Below are positions 15,545 through 24,703 of a stretch of DNA of 64,000 nt, one piece after another. Both the position numbers and the translations under genes were made by a program. Source of the stretch: an uncultured Gemmiger sp. (GTDB lineage: Bacteria > Bacillota > Clostridia > Oscillospirales > Ruminococcaceae); contig CALXBE010000002.1 of assembly GCA_944386495.1 (NCBI GenBank), forward strand, positions 62,001 to 126,000, read 5' to 3'. Under the pieces are notes generated by a model. It was not told the DNA's origin. It saw only the letters and a program-made list of their open reading frames with translations, and did not search any database. Every line of letters begins with the position of its first letter. Position 1 is the stretch's first letter.

Positions 15545-16507
15545 ATGAAGGAAAAGCCTTTGATTTCGGTAGTGGTGCCGGTTTACAATGTGGGAGAGTA
15601 TCTGGCTCCCAGTCTGGACAGCCTTCTGGCCCAGGACTATCCCAACCTGGAAATCCTCCTGGTGGACGATGGCTCCTCCGACGGGAGCGGCGCTCTCTGC
15701 GACGAATACGCTGCCCGGGATTCCCGGGTGCGGGTGCTGCACCAGGAAAATCAGGGACAGGCTGCTGCCCGGAACCATGGGGTAGCAGAGGCCCGAGGGG
15801 AGTACACTGCGTTCATTGACAGTGATGATTATGTGGCCCCCAATTATATCTCCTATATGGCAGGGCTGATGGAAGAGACCGGCGCCCAGATAGGAATCTG
15901 CACCCTCTCGGAATGTGAGCCGGGTCAGGAGTGGCATCCGGTGGAAAGCCGGGAAGTTCAGGTCATGACCGCATCCCAGGCCTTGGAAACCATGCTTTAT
16001 CAGCGGAATTTTACCACCTCCCCCTGCTGCAAACTTTATCCCACCCGGTGGCTTCAGGAGACCCCTTTCCCCACAGGACGAATTTATGAGGACCTGGGAA
16101 CCATCTATAAACTGCTGGCCCGGGCGGAAAAAGTGGTGTACGGGCCCAGTGTGCTCTACTGCTATATCCAGACCAAGAAAAGCACCATGCGGTGCAGTTT
16201 TTCTCCCCGTGCCTTTGACCACAAGACCAGCGCAGACGAGCTGTATGCCTTTGTGGAGGAGCGGTATCCCCAAATCCTCCCCGCAGCAGTGAGCCGCCGG
16301 TTCAGCGCCTATTGTCAGGTGATTGGCCGGATGGCCGGGGTGGAAGGGTACCAGGCAGAGCGGAAAGCCCTCTGGGACCAGATCTGCCGGGACCGGTGGC
16401 AGGTGGCCAAAAATCCCAGGACCAGAGTGAAAAATCGAATCGCAGCCCTCCTGACTCTGCTGGGGTGCGGCACTTTTGGGCGAATCTATGCCCGGGTCTG
16501 CGGTTGA
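15545..16507 (+). CDS. Glycosyltransferase family 2
   Basis: 320 aa GT-A enzyme. It begins ISVVVPVYNVGEYL, then LEILLVDDGSSDGS (first Asp pair) and YTAFIDSDDYV, the metal-binding DxD region. These mark inverting GT2 transferases that extend lipid-linked oligosaccharides. The C-terminal third is basic and amphipathic, compatible with peripheral membrane binding. Donor and acceptor unknown. It follows the GT4 gene by 6 nt. Confidence 0.88.
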   Translation: MKEKPLISVVVPVYNVGEYLAPSLDSLLAQDYPNLEILLVDDGSSDGSGALCDEYAARDSRVRVLHQENQGQAAARNHGVAEARGEYTAFIDSDDYVAPNYISYMAGLMEETGAQIGICTLSECEPGQEWHPVESREVQVMTASQALETMLYQRNFTTSPCCKLYPTRWLQETPFPTGRIYEDLGTIYKLLARAEKVVYGPSVLYCYIQTKKSTMRCSFSPRAFDHKTSADELYAFVEERYPQILPAAVSRRFSAYCQVIGRMAGVEGYQAERKALWDQICRDRWQVAKNPRTRVKNRIAALLTLLGCGTFGRIYARVCG

Positions 16508-16520
16508 AAAGAGAAGCAAT

Positions 16521-17393
16521 ATGAAAACAGTATCGGTGATTACCCCCTTTTATAAGGGAAACGAACATATGCAGGGGCTGTTCTGTTCCATCCAGGAAAA
16601 TGCCCTGACCTGCCAGCCCCATGATATTCAGGTGGAACTGGTGCTGGTCAACGACAGTCCCGGGGTGGAACTGGAACTTCCCCAGGGTCAGTGGGATTTT
16701 CAGCTGACCACCCTGGAGAATCCCCAGAACAGCGGTATCCATGCCTCCCGCATTCACGGGTTGGAAGTGGCCCGGGGAGAATATATTCTCATGCTGGACC
16801 AGGACGACCTGCTGGAACCGGACGGAATCCTCTCCAATATGGAGGCGCTGGGAGAGGCGGATGCAGTGCTGGGAAACGGCTATATGAAATACCCGGACCG
16901 GCAGGAGATCATCTACCGGAACCGGCTGTATCAAAGCTGGATCAACCGGCTGCCGGTGCTGCTGGCCTACGGGGACACGGTGATGTCTCCGGGACAGTGC
17001 ATTATCCGGAAAGAAGCCTTTCCCAAAGGCTGGCTGGAACGGCCTTTGAAGATAAACGGGGCGGATGATGAACTGCTCTGGGTCATGATGCTGCTGGAAG
17101 GCCGGCGGTTTGCCATCAATCCCAAGGTGGTTTACTGGCACATGGACACCGGCCACAACACCTCCTATGATTTCAGGCAGATGGCAAATTCTGCCCTGGA
17201 GGGCTGCGATACCCTGCGGGAATATACCTCCATTACTCCGGCCCAGATGAGGACCTTTGTCCGGCGCAGAAAAATCAAGGCGGCCCGGTATAAGGCAAGC
17301 CGGGGGAAAAAGCTGCTTCTGGCTTTGAAGAACCCTGACCTTTCGATTATGATTATTCTGGTCAAGCTGGTGAAAAGCTGGAAAGGCTATTAA
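16521..17393 (+). CDS. Glycosyltransferase family 2 (second)
   Basis: 290 aa. VSVITPFYKGNEHM opens the GT-A fold. VELVLVNDSPG and YILMLDQDDLLEPDG supply the donor-binding and DxD-like aspartates. The open frame begins at 16476, overlapping the previous gene, but the ATG at 16521 follows AGAGAAG and fits the GT2 start. The C-terminal ~60 residues are strongly basic. It is part of the same operon, 13 nt after the previous stop. Confidence 0.87.
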   Translation: MKTVSVITPFYKGNEHMQGLFCSIQENALTCQPHDIQVELVLVNDSPGVELELPQGQWDFQLTTLENPQNSGIHASRIHGLEVARGEYILMLDQDDLLEPDGILSNMEALGEADAVLGNGYMKYPDRQEIIYRNRLYQSWINRLPVLLAYGDTVMSPGQCIIRKEAFPKGWLERPLKINGADDELLWVMMLLEGRRFAINPKVVYWHMDTGHNTSYDFRQMANSALEGCDTLREYTSITPAQMRTFVRRRKIKAARYKASRGKKLLLALKNPDLSIMIILVKLVKSWKGY

Positions 17394-17411
17394 ACAGGAA
17401 AGAGGACGACT

Positions 17412-18542
17412 ATGGCAGAACTGAATCAGAACAAGGACCAGGTAAAGGTGGTTGCCTTCTACCTGCCTCAATACCATGCCATCCCTGAAAATGATAAAAG
17501 CTGGGGCGAAGGCTTTACCGAGTGGACCAACACCAGAAAGGCCGTTCCCCTTTTTGAGGGACACTACCAGCCCAAGACCCCCCTCAATAAGAATTACTAC
17601 TGTCTTCTGGACCCCCAGGTCCGCCAGTGGCAGTCTGACCTGGCCAAAAAGTACGGCGTATGGGGATTCTGTTACTACCACTACTGGTTCAAGGACGGGA
17701 AAAAGCTGCTGGAAAAACCGGCGGAGATGCTGCTGGAGGAACCCGGTGCGGAAACTCCCTTCTGCTTCTGCTGGGCCAATGAGAACTGGGCCAGAAGATG
17801 GGACGGAGGAAACAAGGAAATCATTATGGAACAGGATTACGGGGAAGAGGAAGACTGGGAAAAGCATTTCCAGTATCTGGCCCGATTTTTCCGGGACCCC
17901 CGGTATATTACCTGGGACGGACGGCCCGTACTGGTGATTTACCGTCCTGAAATCATTCCCCGTCTGGAGGAAATGCTGAACTTCTTCCGCCGCCGGGGAG
18001 AGGAAGAAGGATTCGGCGGGCTGGAAATCATGTTCCAGCATCCGTCTTACCTCCACACGCCGGAATATAATCCTGATTTCTGCGACCATTACATTGCCTT
18101 TGAACCGGCCTATACCTGGATGGACCCCAACGACCCCTGGATGAAAACCAAGAACCTGGTAAAGAAACTGCTGGGGAAGGGACTGTCCCAGAAGGTAGTG
18201 GAGGCCCGCCACCAGGAGAAGACCCTGGAACTGCCTGACTATGACAAGACCTGGAAGACCATTCTGAGCCGGAAATTCCCCTCGGACAAGTTCCTCTGGG
18301 GCGCATTTGTGAACTGGGACAATACCCCCCGGAACAAGGCGGGACTTGCCTACCGGAACTGGGCCCCTGAAAAATTCCGGGAATATTTTGCCCGGCTGGT
18401 CAAGAAGGTCCGCAGTTCCTCCCAGGCCAATGTGATTTTTATCAATGCCTGGAATGAATGGGGCGAGGGCTGCTACCTGGAACCCGACGAAAAGTACGGG
18501 TACAGCTGCCTGGAAGCAGTCCGGGACGGCCTGAAAGGATAA
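17412..18542 (+). CDS. WbsX-like / GH99-like polysaccharide biosynthesis protein
   Basis: 376 aa. The family hallmark VVAFYLPQYHAIPENDKSWG...FTEWTNTRKA appears at the N-terminus, then FCYYHYWFKDGKKLLEKP and FCFCWANENWARRWDG, with INAWNEWGEGCYLEPD near the C-terminus. WbsX-type proteins are annotated as glycosyltransferases in O-antigen loci but share a TIM-barrel fold with GH99 endo-alpha-mannosidases, so the exact activity is uncertain. The position between transferase genes supports a role in building this polymer. Confidence 0.88.
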   Translation: MAELNQNKDQVKVVAFYLPQYHAIPENDKSWGEGFTEWTNTRKAVPLFEGHYQPKTPLNKNYYCLLDPQVRQWQSDLAKKYGVWGFCYYHYWFKDGKKLLEKPAEMLLEEPGAETPFCFCWANENWARRWDGGNKEIIMEQDYGEEEDWEKHFQYLARFFRDPRYITWDGRPVLVIYRPEIIPRLEEMLNFFRRRGEEEGFGGLEIMFQHPSYLHTPEYNPDFCDHYIAFEPAYTWMDPNDPWMKTKNLVKKLLGKGLSQKVVEARHQEKTLELPDYDKTWKTILSRKFPSDKFLWGAFVNWDNTPRNKAGLAYRNWAPEKFREYFARLVKKVRSSSQANVIFINAWNEWGEGCYLEPDEKYGYSCLEAVRDGLKG

Positions 18543-18545
18543 ACT

Positions 18546-19163
18546 ATGCTGAAAGAGAAATTGCGGTTTCGCCGGCTTCGGAAAGCCTGGCGGGAGAAAA
18601 ATCCCCACAACAATACGGTCATAGTCAATGAATTTGACCAGGACCTGGTGAAAGTGGGGAACATGACCTACGGCGGGCTGGAGGTGCTGACCTTCAACCG
18701 GGATGCCCGGCTCTGGGTGGGGCACTGCTGTTCCGTCGGACCGGGGGTCAAGTTTATCCTGTCGGCAGACCATCACCTGGACCGGATCAGCACCTTTCCT
18801 TTCAAGGTGTGGTGCACCCACACCGCTCCCACGGAAGGAGCTTCCAAGGGAGATATCCGGGTGGAGGACGATGTCTGGCTGGGAGCCGGGGCGACCATCC
18901 TGTCCGGGGTGACCATCGGTCAGGGAGCCGTGGTGGCTGCCGGGGCGGTGGTTTCCCGGGATGTGCCTCCCTATGCAGTGGTGGGCGGTGTTCCGGCCAA
19001 GGTCATCCGGTACCGCTTTTCTCCCGAAATCTGCAAAAAGCTGGAACAGGTGGACTTCTCCCGACTGGACCCTGAAACAGTCCGGGAACATCTGGACCAA
19101 CTGTATCAGCCGGTAGACGGGGATACGCCCCTGGACTGGCTGCCTGTAAAGGAGCATAAATAA
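18546..19163 (+). CDS. Left-handed beta-helix O-acetyltransferase (CatB/WbbJ-like)
   Basis: 205 aa. Hexapeptide repeats run from about residue 95 to 150 ([36 protein letters not shown]), ending in [13 protein letters not shown], typical of xenobiotic/sugar O-acetyltransferases that use acetyl-CoA as trimers. A His in SADHHLDR is the likely catalytic base. It probably acetylates a sugar of the repeat unit. AAAGGA overlaps the end of the previous gene and the start is 3 nt after its stop. Confidence 0.88.
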   Translation: MLKEKLRFRRLRKAWREKNPHNNTVIVNEFDQDLVKVGNMTYGGLEVLTFNRDARLWVGHCCSVGPGVKFILSADHHLDRISTFPFKVWCTHTAPTEGASKGDIRVEDDVWLGAGATILSGVTIGQGAVVAAGAVVSRDVPPYAVVGGVPAKVIRYRFSPEICKKLEQVDFSRLDPETVREHLDQLYQPVDGDTPLDWLPVKEHK

Positions 19164-19955
19164 ATGAAGAACAGAAAAAATTGGATCATCACGGTGCTGG
19201 CACTGCTGCTCTGTATCAGCCTGGGAGGAAATGTATACCTTTACACCCACCGGCAGACGGTTGTTCAGTACACGGTAGAGCAGGAGCCGTACACCCATCA
19301 GTATGATGAGACTGTTCCCTACAGCGGGGAAGGGGAAAGCAAGGGCGAACTGCGGGTTTTGTATGTGGGCAACTCCATCACCCAGCATGCCACCTGTGAC
19401 TACTGGTGGGGAGACTGGGGCATGGCTGCTTCCAGCCGGGAAATGGACTATGTTCACCAGCTGGCAGATATGCTGAGTGGGGAGTATGATGTGTCCTTCT
19501 CCCTCTCTCAGTTGTCTCAGTGGGAAATCATGGGCCATGACCGCCACGAGGGTCTTCAGCTCCTGGACAGTGAGATGAAGAATGAGTATGACCTGGTGGT
19601 GATTCAGCTGGGAGAAAATGTCCCGGCGGGAGATGCTACCTTCCAGACCGACTTTGCAGATTTGGTGGAGTATATCCAAAGCCTGCAGGATGTGAAAATT
19701 TATGTGGTGGGCAATTTCTGGCCGGATGAGGGGACCGATGCCGCCAAACAGGCAAGCTGTGACGGCGAGTCTGTGATCTGGGTCGGCCTGGACGGACTGA
19801 ACACCCCCGAATACAAGGCCGGAATGGGCACCATGGTGGAGGGACTGGACGGCACCCAGCATGCCATTGAACATCAGGGGGTTTCCATCCATCCCGGAGA
19901 TGCGGGAATGACCGCCATTGCTCAGCGGCTCTACGATGCCATTCAGGCAGGCTGA
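19164..19955 (+). CDS. Membrane-anchored SGNH/GDSL-like hydrolase
   Basis: 263 aa. A single N-terminal helix (WIITVLALLLCISLGGNVYLY) anchors the protein with the domain outside. Block I is LYVGNSITQH (Ser nucleophile), block III includes VVIQLGENV (GxN-like), and the histidine lies in VSIHPGDAG. The Asp normally three residues before that His (DxxH) is replaced by Val. Likely roles are removal or transfer of acyl groups on the exopolysaccharide, in keeping with the O-acetyltransferase encoded just upstream. AAGGAG lies 9-10 nt before the ATG. Confidence 0.78.
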   Translation: MKNRKNWIITVLALLLCISLGGNVYLYTHRQTVVQYTVEQEPYTHQYDETVPYSGEGESKGELRVLYVGNSITQHATCDYWWGDWGMAASSREMDYVHQLADMLSGEYDVSFSLSQLSQWEIMGHDRHEGLQLLDSEMKNEYDLVVIQLGENVPAGDATFQTDFADLVEYIQSLQDVKIYVVGNFWPDEGTDAAKQASCDGESVIWVGLDGLNTPEYKAGMGTMVEGLDGTQHAIEHQGVSIHPGDAGMTAIAQRLYDAIQAG

Positions 19956-19979
19956 GTGAAACTGGGAGGATAAAATCCA

Positions 19980-21464
19980 TTGGAAAATAAACCTGCTGCC
20001 GGAAAAAACAGCATTCAGAAAAATACAGTTTTTAACCTTATCAAGACAGGGTCCAGCATTCTGTATCCCCTGATCGTATTCCCTTATACCTCCCGGGTGC
20101 TGGGAGCAGCCAGCCTGGGACGGGTCACCTTCGGCAACTCCATCATAAGCTACTTTAACATGATGGCTACCCTGGGGGTTACAGCCTATGCCGTGCGGGA
20201 ATGCAGCCGGGTCCGGAATGACCGGGATGAGCTGGGAAAAGTGGCCAGCCAGATTCATTCCATCAATATGTGCACCACCGTCATAGCCTATCTGGCTCTG
20301 GCGGTCTGCCTGGCGGTTTCTCAGTCCCTGGAAAGCTACCGGACCCTGATTTGGATTCAAAGCATCTCCATCCTGTTCGCTACCCTGGGAATGGACTGGC
20401 TGAACACAGCCATGGAGGATTTCCGGTATATTACCATCCGGACCTGTCTGTTCCAGATACTGGCCCTGGCCATGCTCTTCCTCTGCGTAAAGAGGCCGGA
20501 GCATTATATGATTTACGCCATCACCGGCGTGATTTCTTCCAGCGGTGCCAACCTGGTAAACATTTTTTACCGCCGGAGATACTGCCGGGTCCGGTTTACT
20601 TTTCAGATGAATTGGCGGCGGCATCTGCCCCCCATCATCCTGCTCTTTGCCATGATGCTGTCCCAGACCATTCTGAACAGCCTGGACACCACCATGCTGG
20701 GACTTCTCCAGGGAGACTATCAGGTCGGTCTTTACGGCGCTGCCCTGAAAATCAAAAACATTGTCAGCCAGATGGTGGCTTCCATTGCCTGGGTGGTCAT
20801 GCCGGGCCTCAGCGAGCAGTTTGCAAAAAGAGACTATGCCAAGGTAAACCAGCTCCTTCGTGGGGCGGCTATGTTCACGGTGGTGCTGGGAGTTCCCTGC
20901 GTGGCAGGATTGATGTCCATTCCCAAAGAGATTCTCATGGTGGCCGGCGGTGCAGAATATGTGGAGGCAGCGGGAACGCTGCAGCTTCTCACCATTTCCA
21001 TGGCACTAAGTTTTGTGACCGGAATCTATGGAAATATGATCCTGCTGCCTTCGGGACGGGAAGCACAATTTATGATTGCCTGCATTGCAGCCTCCGTCTT
21101 TAATGGAATTGCCAACTATCTGCTTATTCCAAAATTCGGCAGCGAGGGTGCAGCGCTTGCTACCATTTTTTCCACTTTGGTGATTCTGGTGATCACCACC
21201 TGGAAGATTGAAAAGGAAATCAAAATTGAGCGAATGGGACAGCTTATGGGCGCCCCTCTTTTAGGCGGAGTGGGAATTGTGGTCTGGTGTGCCCTCTGCC
21301 GGGCTGTGCTGAGCAACCTTTGGGTCTGCACCGGCGTAGCTATTGCAGGAAGCGGCCTGATTTACTTTGCGGCTTTGGCTCTGCTGCGGCATGAGTTTTA
21401 TGATCAGCAGATCCTGCCGGTTTTAAGAAAGGTGGCCGCCCGGGCAGGACTGGGAAAACACTGA
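19980..21464 (+). CDS. Wzx-type oligosaccharide flippase
   Basis: 494 aa with about 12-14 membrane helices. The N-terminus IQKNTVFNLIKTGSSILYPLIVFPYTSRVLG is characteristic of PST/Wzx flippases of the MOP superfamily (RfbX, EpsK-like). It moves the undecaprenyl-linked repeat unit across the membrane before polymerisation. The start codon is TTG at 19980, preceded by GGGAGGAT about 11 nt upstream; no closer ATG or GTG fits. Confidence 0.92.
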   Translation: MENKPAAGKNSIQKNTVFNLIKTGSSILYPLIVFPYTSRVLGAASLGRVTFGNSIISYFNMMATLGVTAYAVRECSRVRNDRDELGKVASQIHSINMCTTVIAYLALAVCLAVSQSLESYRTLIWIQSISILFATLGMDWLNTAMEDFRYITIRTCLFQILALAMLFLCVKRPEHYMIYAITGVISSSGANLVNIFYRRRYCRVRFTFQMNWRRHLPPIILLFAMMLSQTILNSLDTTMLGLLQGDYQVGLYGAALKIKNIVSQMVASIAWVVMPGLSEQFAKRDYAKVNQLLRGAAMFTVVLGVPCVAGLMSIPKEILMVAGGAEYVEAAGTLQLLTISMALSFVTGIYGNMILLPSGREAQFMIACIAASVFNGIANYLLIPKFGSEGAALATIFSTLVILVITTWKIEKEIKIERMGQLMGAPLLGGVGIVVWCALCRAVLSNLWVCTGVAIAGSGLIYFAALALLRHEFYDQQILPVLRKVAARAGLGKH

Positions 21465-21482
21465 TCCGGGAAGGATAATTGT

Positions 21483-22922
21483 ATGAACTACCAAGAACTG
21501 AATGTGGTAAGAAAGCTGAAAAAGACTGCGGAAAAAGCAATAGAATCCGGCAAGGCGGAAAAGGCCATGGCGGCCATGGCAGTGGCAGCAGATATTCTCT
21601 ACCACTACAACCAGATATACTGGGATAAAGAGCTGGAGGACCTGGCGTTGAGCCTGGCCCAAAAGACTTTGCCGGAACCGCCTCAGGGTCAGCCCCGGGA
21701 AAATACGGTGCTGTTCTATGACGGCTTCGGATTCGATGACCGGGGACTGGTGCTGATTTACCTGAAAGCCCTGGCGGAAGCAGGGTTCCAGGTGACCTAT
21801 GTTACCGTGGGCCACGCCCGGGGGCATCAGCCCAGACTGGAAAAGGCTGTGGAAGGGTACCCGGTACATTGGGTGTATCTGCCCACAGCCCAGGGCAGGC
21901 TGGCCAGCCTTAAGGGGCTGCATCAGGCTTTTGCAGATTGCTGTCCACAGGCCGCTTTCTTCTACACCTTGCCCTATGACCTGCCGGGAACCATGGCTTT
22001 TGACCGATGGAAGGGCTTTACGGTGCGGTATCAGGTGGATTTGACCGACCATGCTTTCTGGATGGGAAAATACGCCTTTGATTACTGCCTTTCTCTCCGG
22101 AAACTTGGGGCTTCCATTGCGGTCCATTACCGGGAGATTCCCCAGGAACAGATTCGGATGCTGCCCTATTATGCACCCATTGACAAGGAAATCCCCTTTG
22201 AGGGATTCCCTTTCCCGGCTGAAGGAAAAAAGGTGATTTTCAGCGGGGGAGACCTTTACAAAACCCTGGGAGACCCGGAACTGACCTATTATAAAATGGT
22301 ACGCAGTCTTCTGGACCGGCATCCGGACACCGTTTTCCTGTATGCGGGAAGGGGAGATGACAGTCAGCTGAACCTGGTGGAAAAGGAATACCCCCACCGG
22401 GTGTTCCACATCTCGGAGCGGAAAGACCTTTATCAGGTGCTCCGACATGCGGATCTTTATCTGAATACCTACCCTATGTTCGGGGGAATGATGATGAATT
22501 ATGCCGCCCTGGCAGGACGGCCGCCCCTCACCCTGAAACATGATCATGATGCGGACGGCCTGCTTTTCAATCAGGAAAACCTGCGGGTGGAGTTCGATAC
22601 CCCCGACCAGCTGCTGGAGGAAGCAGACCGACTGCTCTCTGACTCCGCTTACAGGGATAGCAGGGAAGAGGAACTGGTGGAAAGCGTAATTACCAAGGAA
22701 CGGTTTACCGCACAGCTCAAACAGCTGGTGGAAACCCAGACCACCCAGTTTGCGGTAGAGGCCCCCTTTGTGGATACTTCCCGGTTCCGCCAGGAATATC
22801 TGGAGCGGTTTACCTGGAAGAACGGCGTGTGCCGCCCCTTTGGCCAGAAACAAAATCTTTCCCTGGCGGGGGAGTATCCGTTGGAATGGCTGCGGGGGTA
22901 TTGGGATATAAGGAAGAAATAA
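21483..22922 (+). CDS. GT-B-like glycosyltransferase of the polysaccharide locus
   Basis: 479 aa. There is an N-terminal helical segment (1-60), then two alpha/beta domains. NTVLFYDGFGFDDRGLVLIYLKAL opens the first. The second has KKVIFSGGDLYKTLGD, VFLYAGRGDD, VFHISERKDLYQVLRHADLYLNTYPMFGG, where the last motif resembles the donor-binding region of GT-B enzymes. I cannot assign a CAZy family by eye. AAGGAT before the ATG and the 18-nt gap after the flippase place it in the operon. Confidence 0.72.
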   Translation: MNYQELNVVRKLKKTAEKAIESGKAEKAMAAMAVAADILYHYNQIYWDKELEDLALSLAQKTLPEPPQGQPRENTVLFYDGFGFDDRGLVLIYLKALAEAGFQVTYVTVGHARGHQPRLEKAVEGYPVHWVYLPTAQGRLASLKGLHQAFADCCPQAAFFYTLPYDLPGTMAFDRWKGFTVRYQVDLTDHAFWMGKYAFDYCLSLRKLGASIAVHYREIPQEQIRMLPYYAPIDKEIPFEGFPFPAEGKKVIFSGGDLYKTLGDPELTYYKMVRSLLDRHPDTVFLYAGRGDDSQLNLVEKEYPHRVFHISERKDLYQVLRHADLYLNTYPMFGGMMMNYAALAGRPPLTLKHDHDADGLLFNQENLRVEFDTPDQLLEEADRLLSDSAYRDSREEELVESVITKERFTAQLKQLVETQTTQFAVEAPFVDTSRFRQEYLERFTWKNGVCRPFGQKQNLSLAGEYPLEWLRGYWDIRKK

Positions 22923-22973
22923 ATAACCGGGGATGGAAAACCGGATGAAGCCTTTTCAGGAAGGAAAGATAGT

Positions 22974-24104
22974 ATGATCGTTTTCAATGTGCCTCCCTAT
23001 GTGGGAAAAGAAATGGACTATATGAAGCAGGCGGTGGAAAACCGGAAAATCTGCGGAGACGGTCCCTTTACCAAAAAGTGCAATGCCTGGCTGGAGGAAC
23101 GGTTCCACGCACAGAAGGCTCTGCTTACCACCAGTGGGACTACTGCCCTGGATATGGCCATGCTCCTCTGCGATTTGAAGCCGGGAGATGAGGTCATCCT
23201 GCCCAGCTATACCTTCAGCAGTACCGCAACTGCGGCGGTTCTGGCCGGGGCCAAGCTGGTGTTTGTGGACATCCGCCCCGATACCATGAACATTGACGAA
23301 ACAAAAATCGAGGAGGCCATCACCGCCAAAACCAAGGTCATCGTGGCCATGCACTATGCGGGGGTGGCCTGCGAGATGGACACCATTATGGACATCGCTC
23401 ACCGCCATGGGCTTATGGTGGTGGAGGATGCAGCCCAGGGTGTCATGAGCAGCTATAAAGGAAAGCCTCTGGGCACCATCGGAGATTTCGGGTGCTATTC
23501 TTTCCACGAAACCAAAAACTACTCCATGGGCGAGGGCGGTGCGCTGATCATCAACAACCCCGCCTACAACGAGCGGGCGGAGATCCTTCGGGAAAAGGGG
23601 ACCAACCGGTCCAAGTTCTTCCGGGGACAGGTGGATAAGTACACCTGGGTGGACTTCGGAGACAGTTATCTTCCCAGCGAACTGAACGCGGCCTACCTCT
23701 ATGCCCAGCTGGAAATGGCCGACCAAATCAACGAGAACCGGCTGGACAGCTGGAACCGGTATAGCCAGGCATTCCAGAGCCTGAAACAGGCCGGGAAGGC
23801 GGAATTGCCCACCATTCCCGAGGGCTGTGTCCACAATGCCCATATGTACTATCTGAAGTGCAAGAACCTTCAGGAGCGGACTGCCCTGATTTCTTACCTG
23901 AAAGAGCAGGGAATTCTGGCAGTGTTCCACTATGTACCCCTTCACTCCGCCCCTGCCGGGCTCAAGTTCGGCAGGTTCCAGGGCGAGGACCGGTACACCA
24001 CCCTGGAAAGCGAGCGGCTGGTCCGGCTGCCCATGTATTACGGCATGACCCGAGAGGACCAGGACAAGGTGATTCGGGAGGTAATGGCCTTCTATGGAAT
24101 GTGA
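22974..24104 (+). CDS. rffA: dTDP-4-amino-4,6-dideoxygalactose transaminase (RffA/WecE-like)
   Basis: 376 aa, PLP-dependent DegT/DnrJ/EryC1/StrS aminotransferase. TTSGTTALDMAMLL binds the cofactor phosphate, VVEDAAQGVMSSYKGKPLG contains the PLP-contacting Asp and Gln, and the Schiff-base Lys is in SFHETKNYSMGEGGAL. GTNRSKFFRGQVDKYTWVD matches the RffA/WecE group, which converts dTDP-4-keto-6-deoxyglucose and glutamate into dTDP-4-amino-4,6-dideoxygalactose. The next gene, an acetyltransferase overlapping by 11 nt, would N-acetylate it. Genes for dTDP-keto-sugar synthesis (rmlA, rmlB) are not in the window. Confidence 0.9.
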   Translation: MIVFNVPPYVGKEMDYMKQAVENRKICGDGPFTKKCNAWLEERFHAQKALLTTSGTTALDMAMLLCDLKPGDEVILPSYTFSSTATAAVLAGAKLVFVDIRPDTMNIDETKIEEAITAKTKVIVAMHYAGVACEMDTIMDIAHRHGLMVVEDAAQGVMSSYKGKPLGTIGDFGCYSFHETKNYSMGEGGALIINNPAYNERAEILREKGTNRSKFFRGQVDKYTWVDFGDSYLPSELNAAYLYAQLEMADQINENRLDSWNRYSQAFQSLKQAGKAELPTIPEGCVHNAHMYYLKCKNLQERTALISYLKEQGILAVFHYVPLHSAPAGLKFGRFQGEDRYTTLESERLVRLPMYYGMTREDQDKVIREVMAFYGM

Positions 24105-24639
24105 CAGCTGGAAAAAGCAGCCGGTCCTCACCGGGGAAAAGGTGGTGCTGCGGCCCATCACCCTGGAAGATACGGACTGGATCGTGAAATGGAGAAATAC
24201 CCCTTCTGTCCGGCAGAATTTTATTTTCCGGCAGCCCTTTACTCCCGAAATGCACCAGGGATGGATGAAAAATAAGGTTGCCTCAGGCCAGGTGGTCCAA
24301 TACATTATCCAGACCGCGGAAGCGCAGAAGCCGGTGGGCTCGGTGTATTTCCGGGACCTTGACCCGGAGAACGACAGTGCAGAGTACGGAATCTTCATTG
24401 GAGAGGAAAGCGCACGGGGGCAGGGAATCGGCACCGAAACCGCCCGCTTGTTTGTAAAGTACGGGCTGGAAGTTCTGGGCTTGCACCGAATCAGTCTCCG
24501 CCTGCTGGAGGGGAATGAAGCGGCCTACCGAAGCTACCAAAAAGCCGGCTTTGTAAAGGAAGGGATTTTCCGGGATATGGTAAAACTGGACGGTAAATAC
24601 CGGAATGTGGTTTTTATGGCAGTCCTGAAAGATAAGTGA
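24094..24639 (+). CDS. GNAT acetyltransferase, probable dTDP-amino-sugar N-acetyltransferase
   Basis: 181 aa, RimJ/RimL-like GNAT fold. LTGEKVVLRPITLEDTDWIVKWRN opens the domain, RGQGIGTETARLF is the acetyl-CoA loop, and HRISLRLLEGNEAAYRSYQKAGFVKEG completes it. It overlaps the RffA-like gene by 11 nt, so it most likely N-acetylates the amino sugar made by that enzyme, as WecD does. No clear terminator follows; the next promoter begins ~20 nt later. Confidence 0.82.
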   Translation: MECDSWKKQPVLTGEKVVLRPITLEDTDWIVKWRNTPSVRQNFIFRQPFTPEMHQGWMKNKVASGQVVQYIIQTAEAQKPVGSVYFRDLDPENDSAEYGIFIGEESARGQGIGTETARLFVKYGLEVLGLHRISLRLLEGNEAAYRSYQKAGFVKEGIFRDMVKLDGKYRNVVFMAVLKDK

Positions 24640-24661
24640 AAGGAATTTTTCCCGGAACCTA

Positions 24662-24691
24662 TTGACGAAACAAGGAGCTATCCTTTATAGT
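24662..24691 (+). promoter_or_regulatory. Promoter of the pot operon
   Basis: -35 TTGACG (24662-24667), 18-nt spacer, -10 TATAGT (24686-24691). Transcription would begin near 24698, just upstream of the structured leader. Confidence 0.7.
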
Positions 24692-24703
24692 ATACTCTGT
24701 GTG

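Noticed and set aside
16302-20624. A 1440-codon minus-strand open frame across the polysaccharide genes
   Set aside because: It lies antisense to six well-supported genes with recognised motifs, has no ribosome-binding site or family features and shows low-complexity His/Gln/Pro-rich content. It is a by-product of high-GC codon use.
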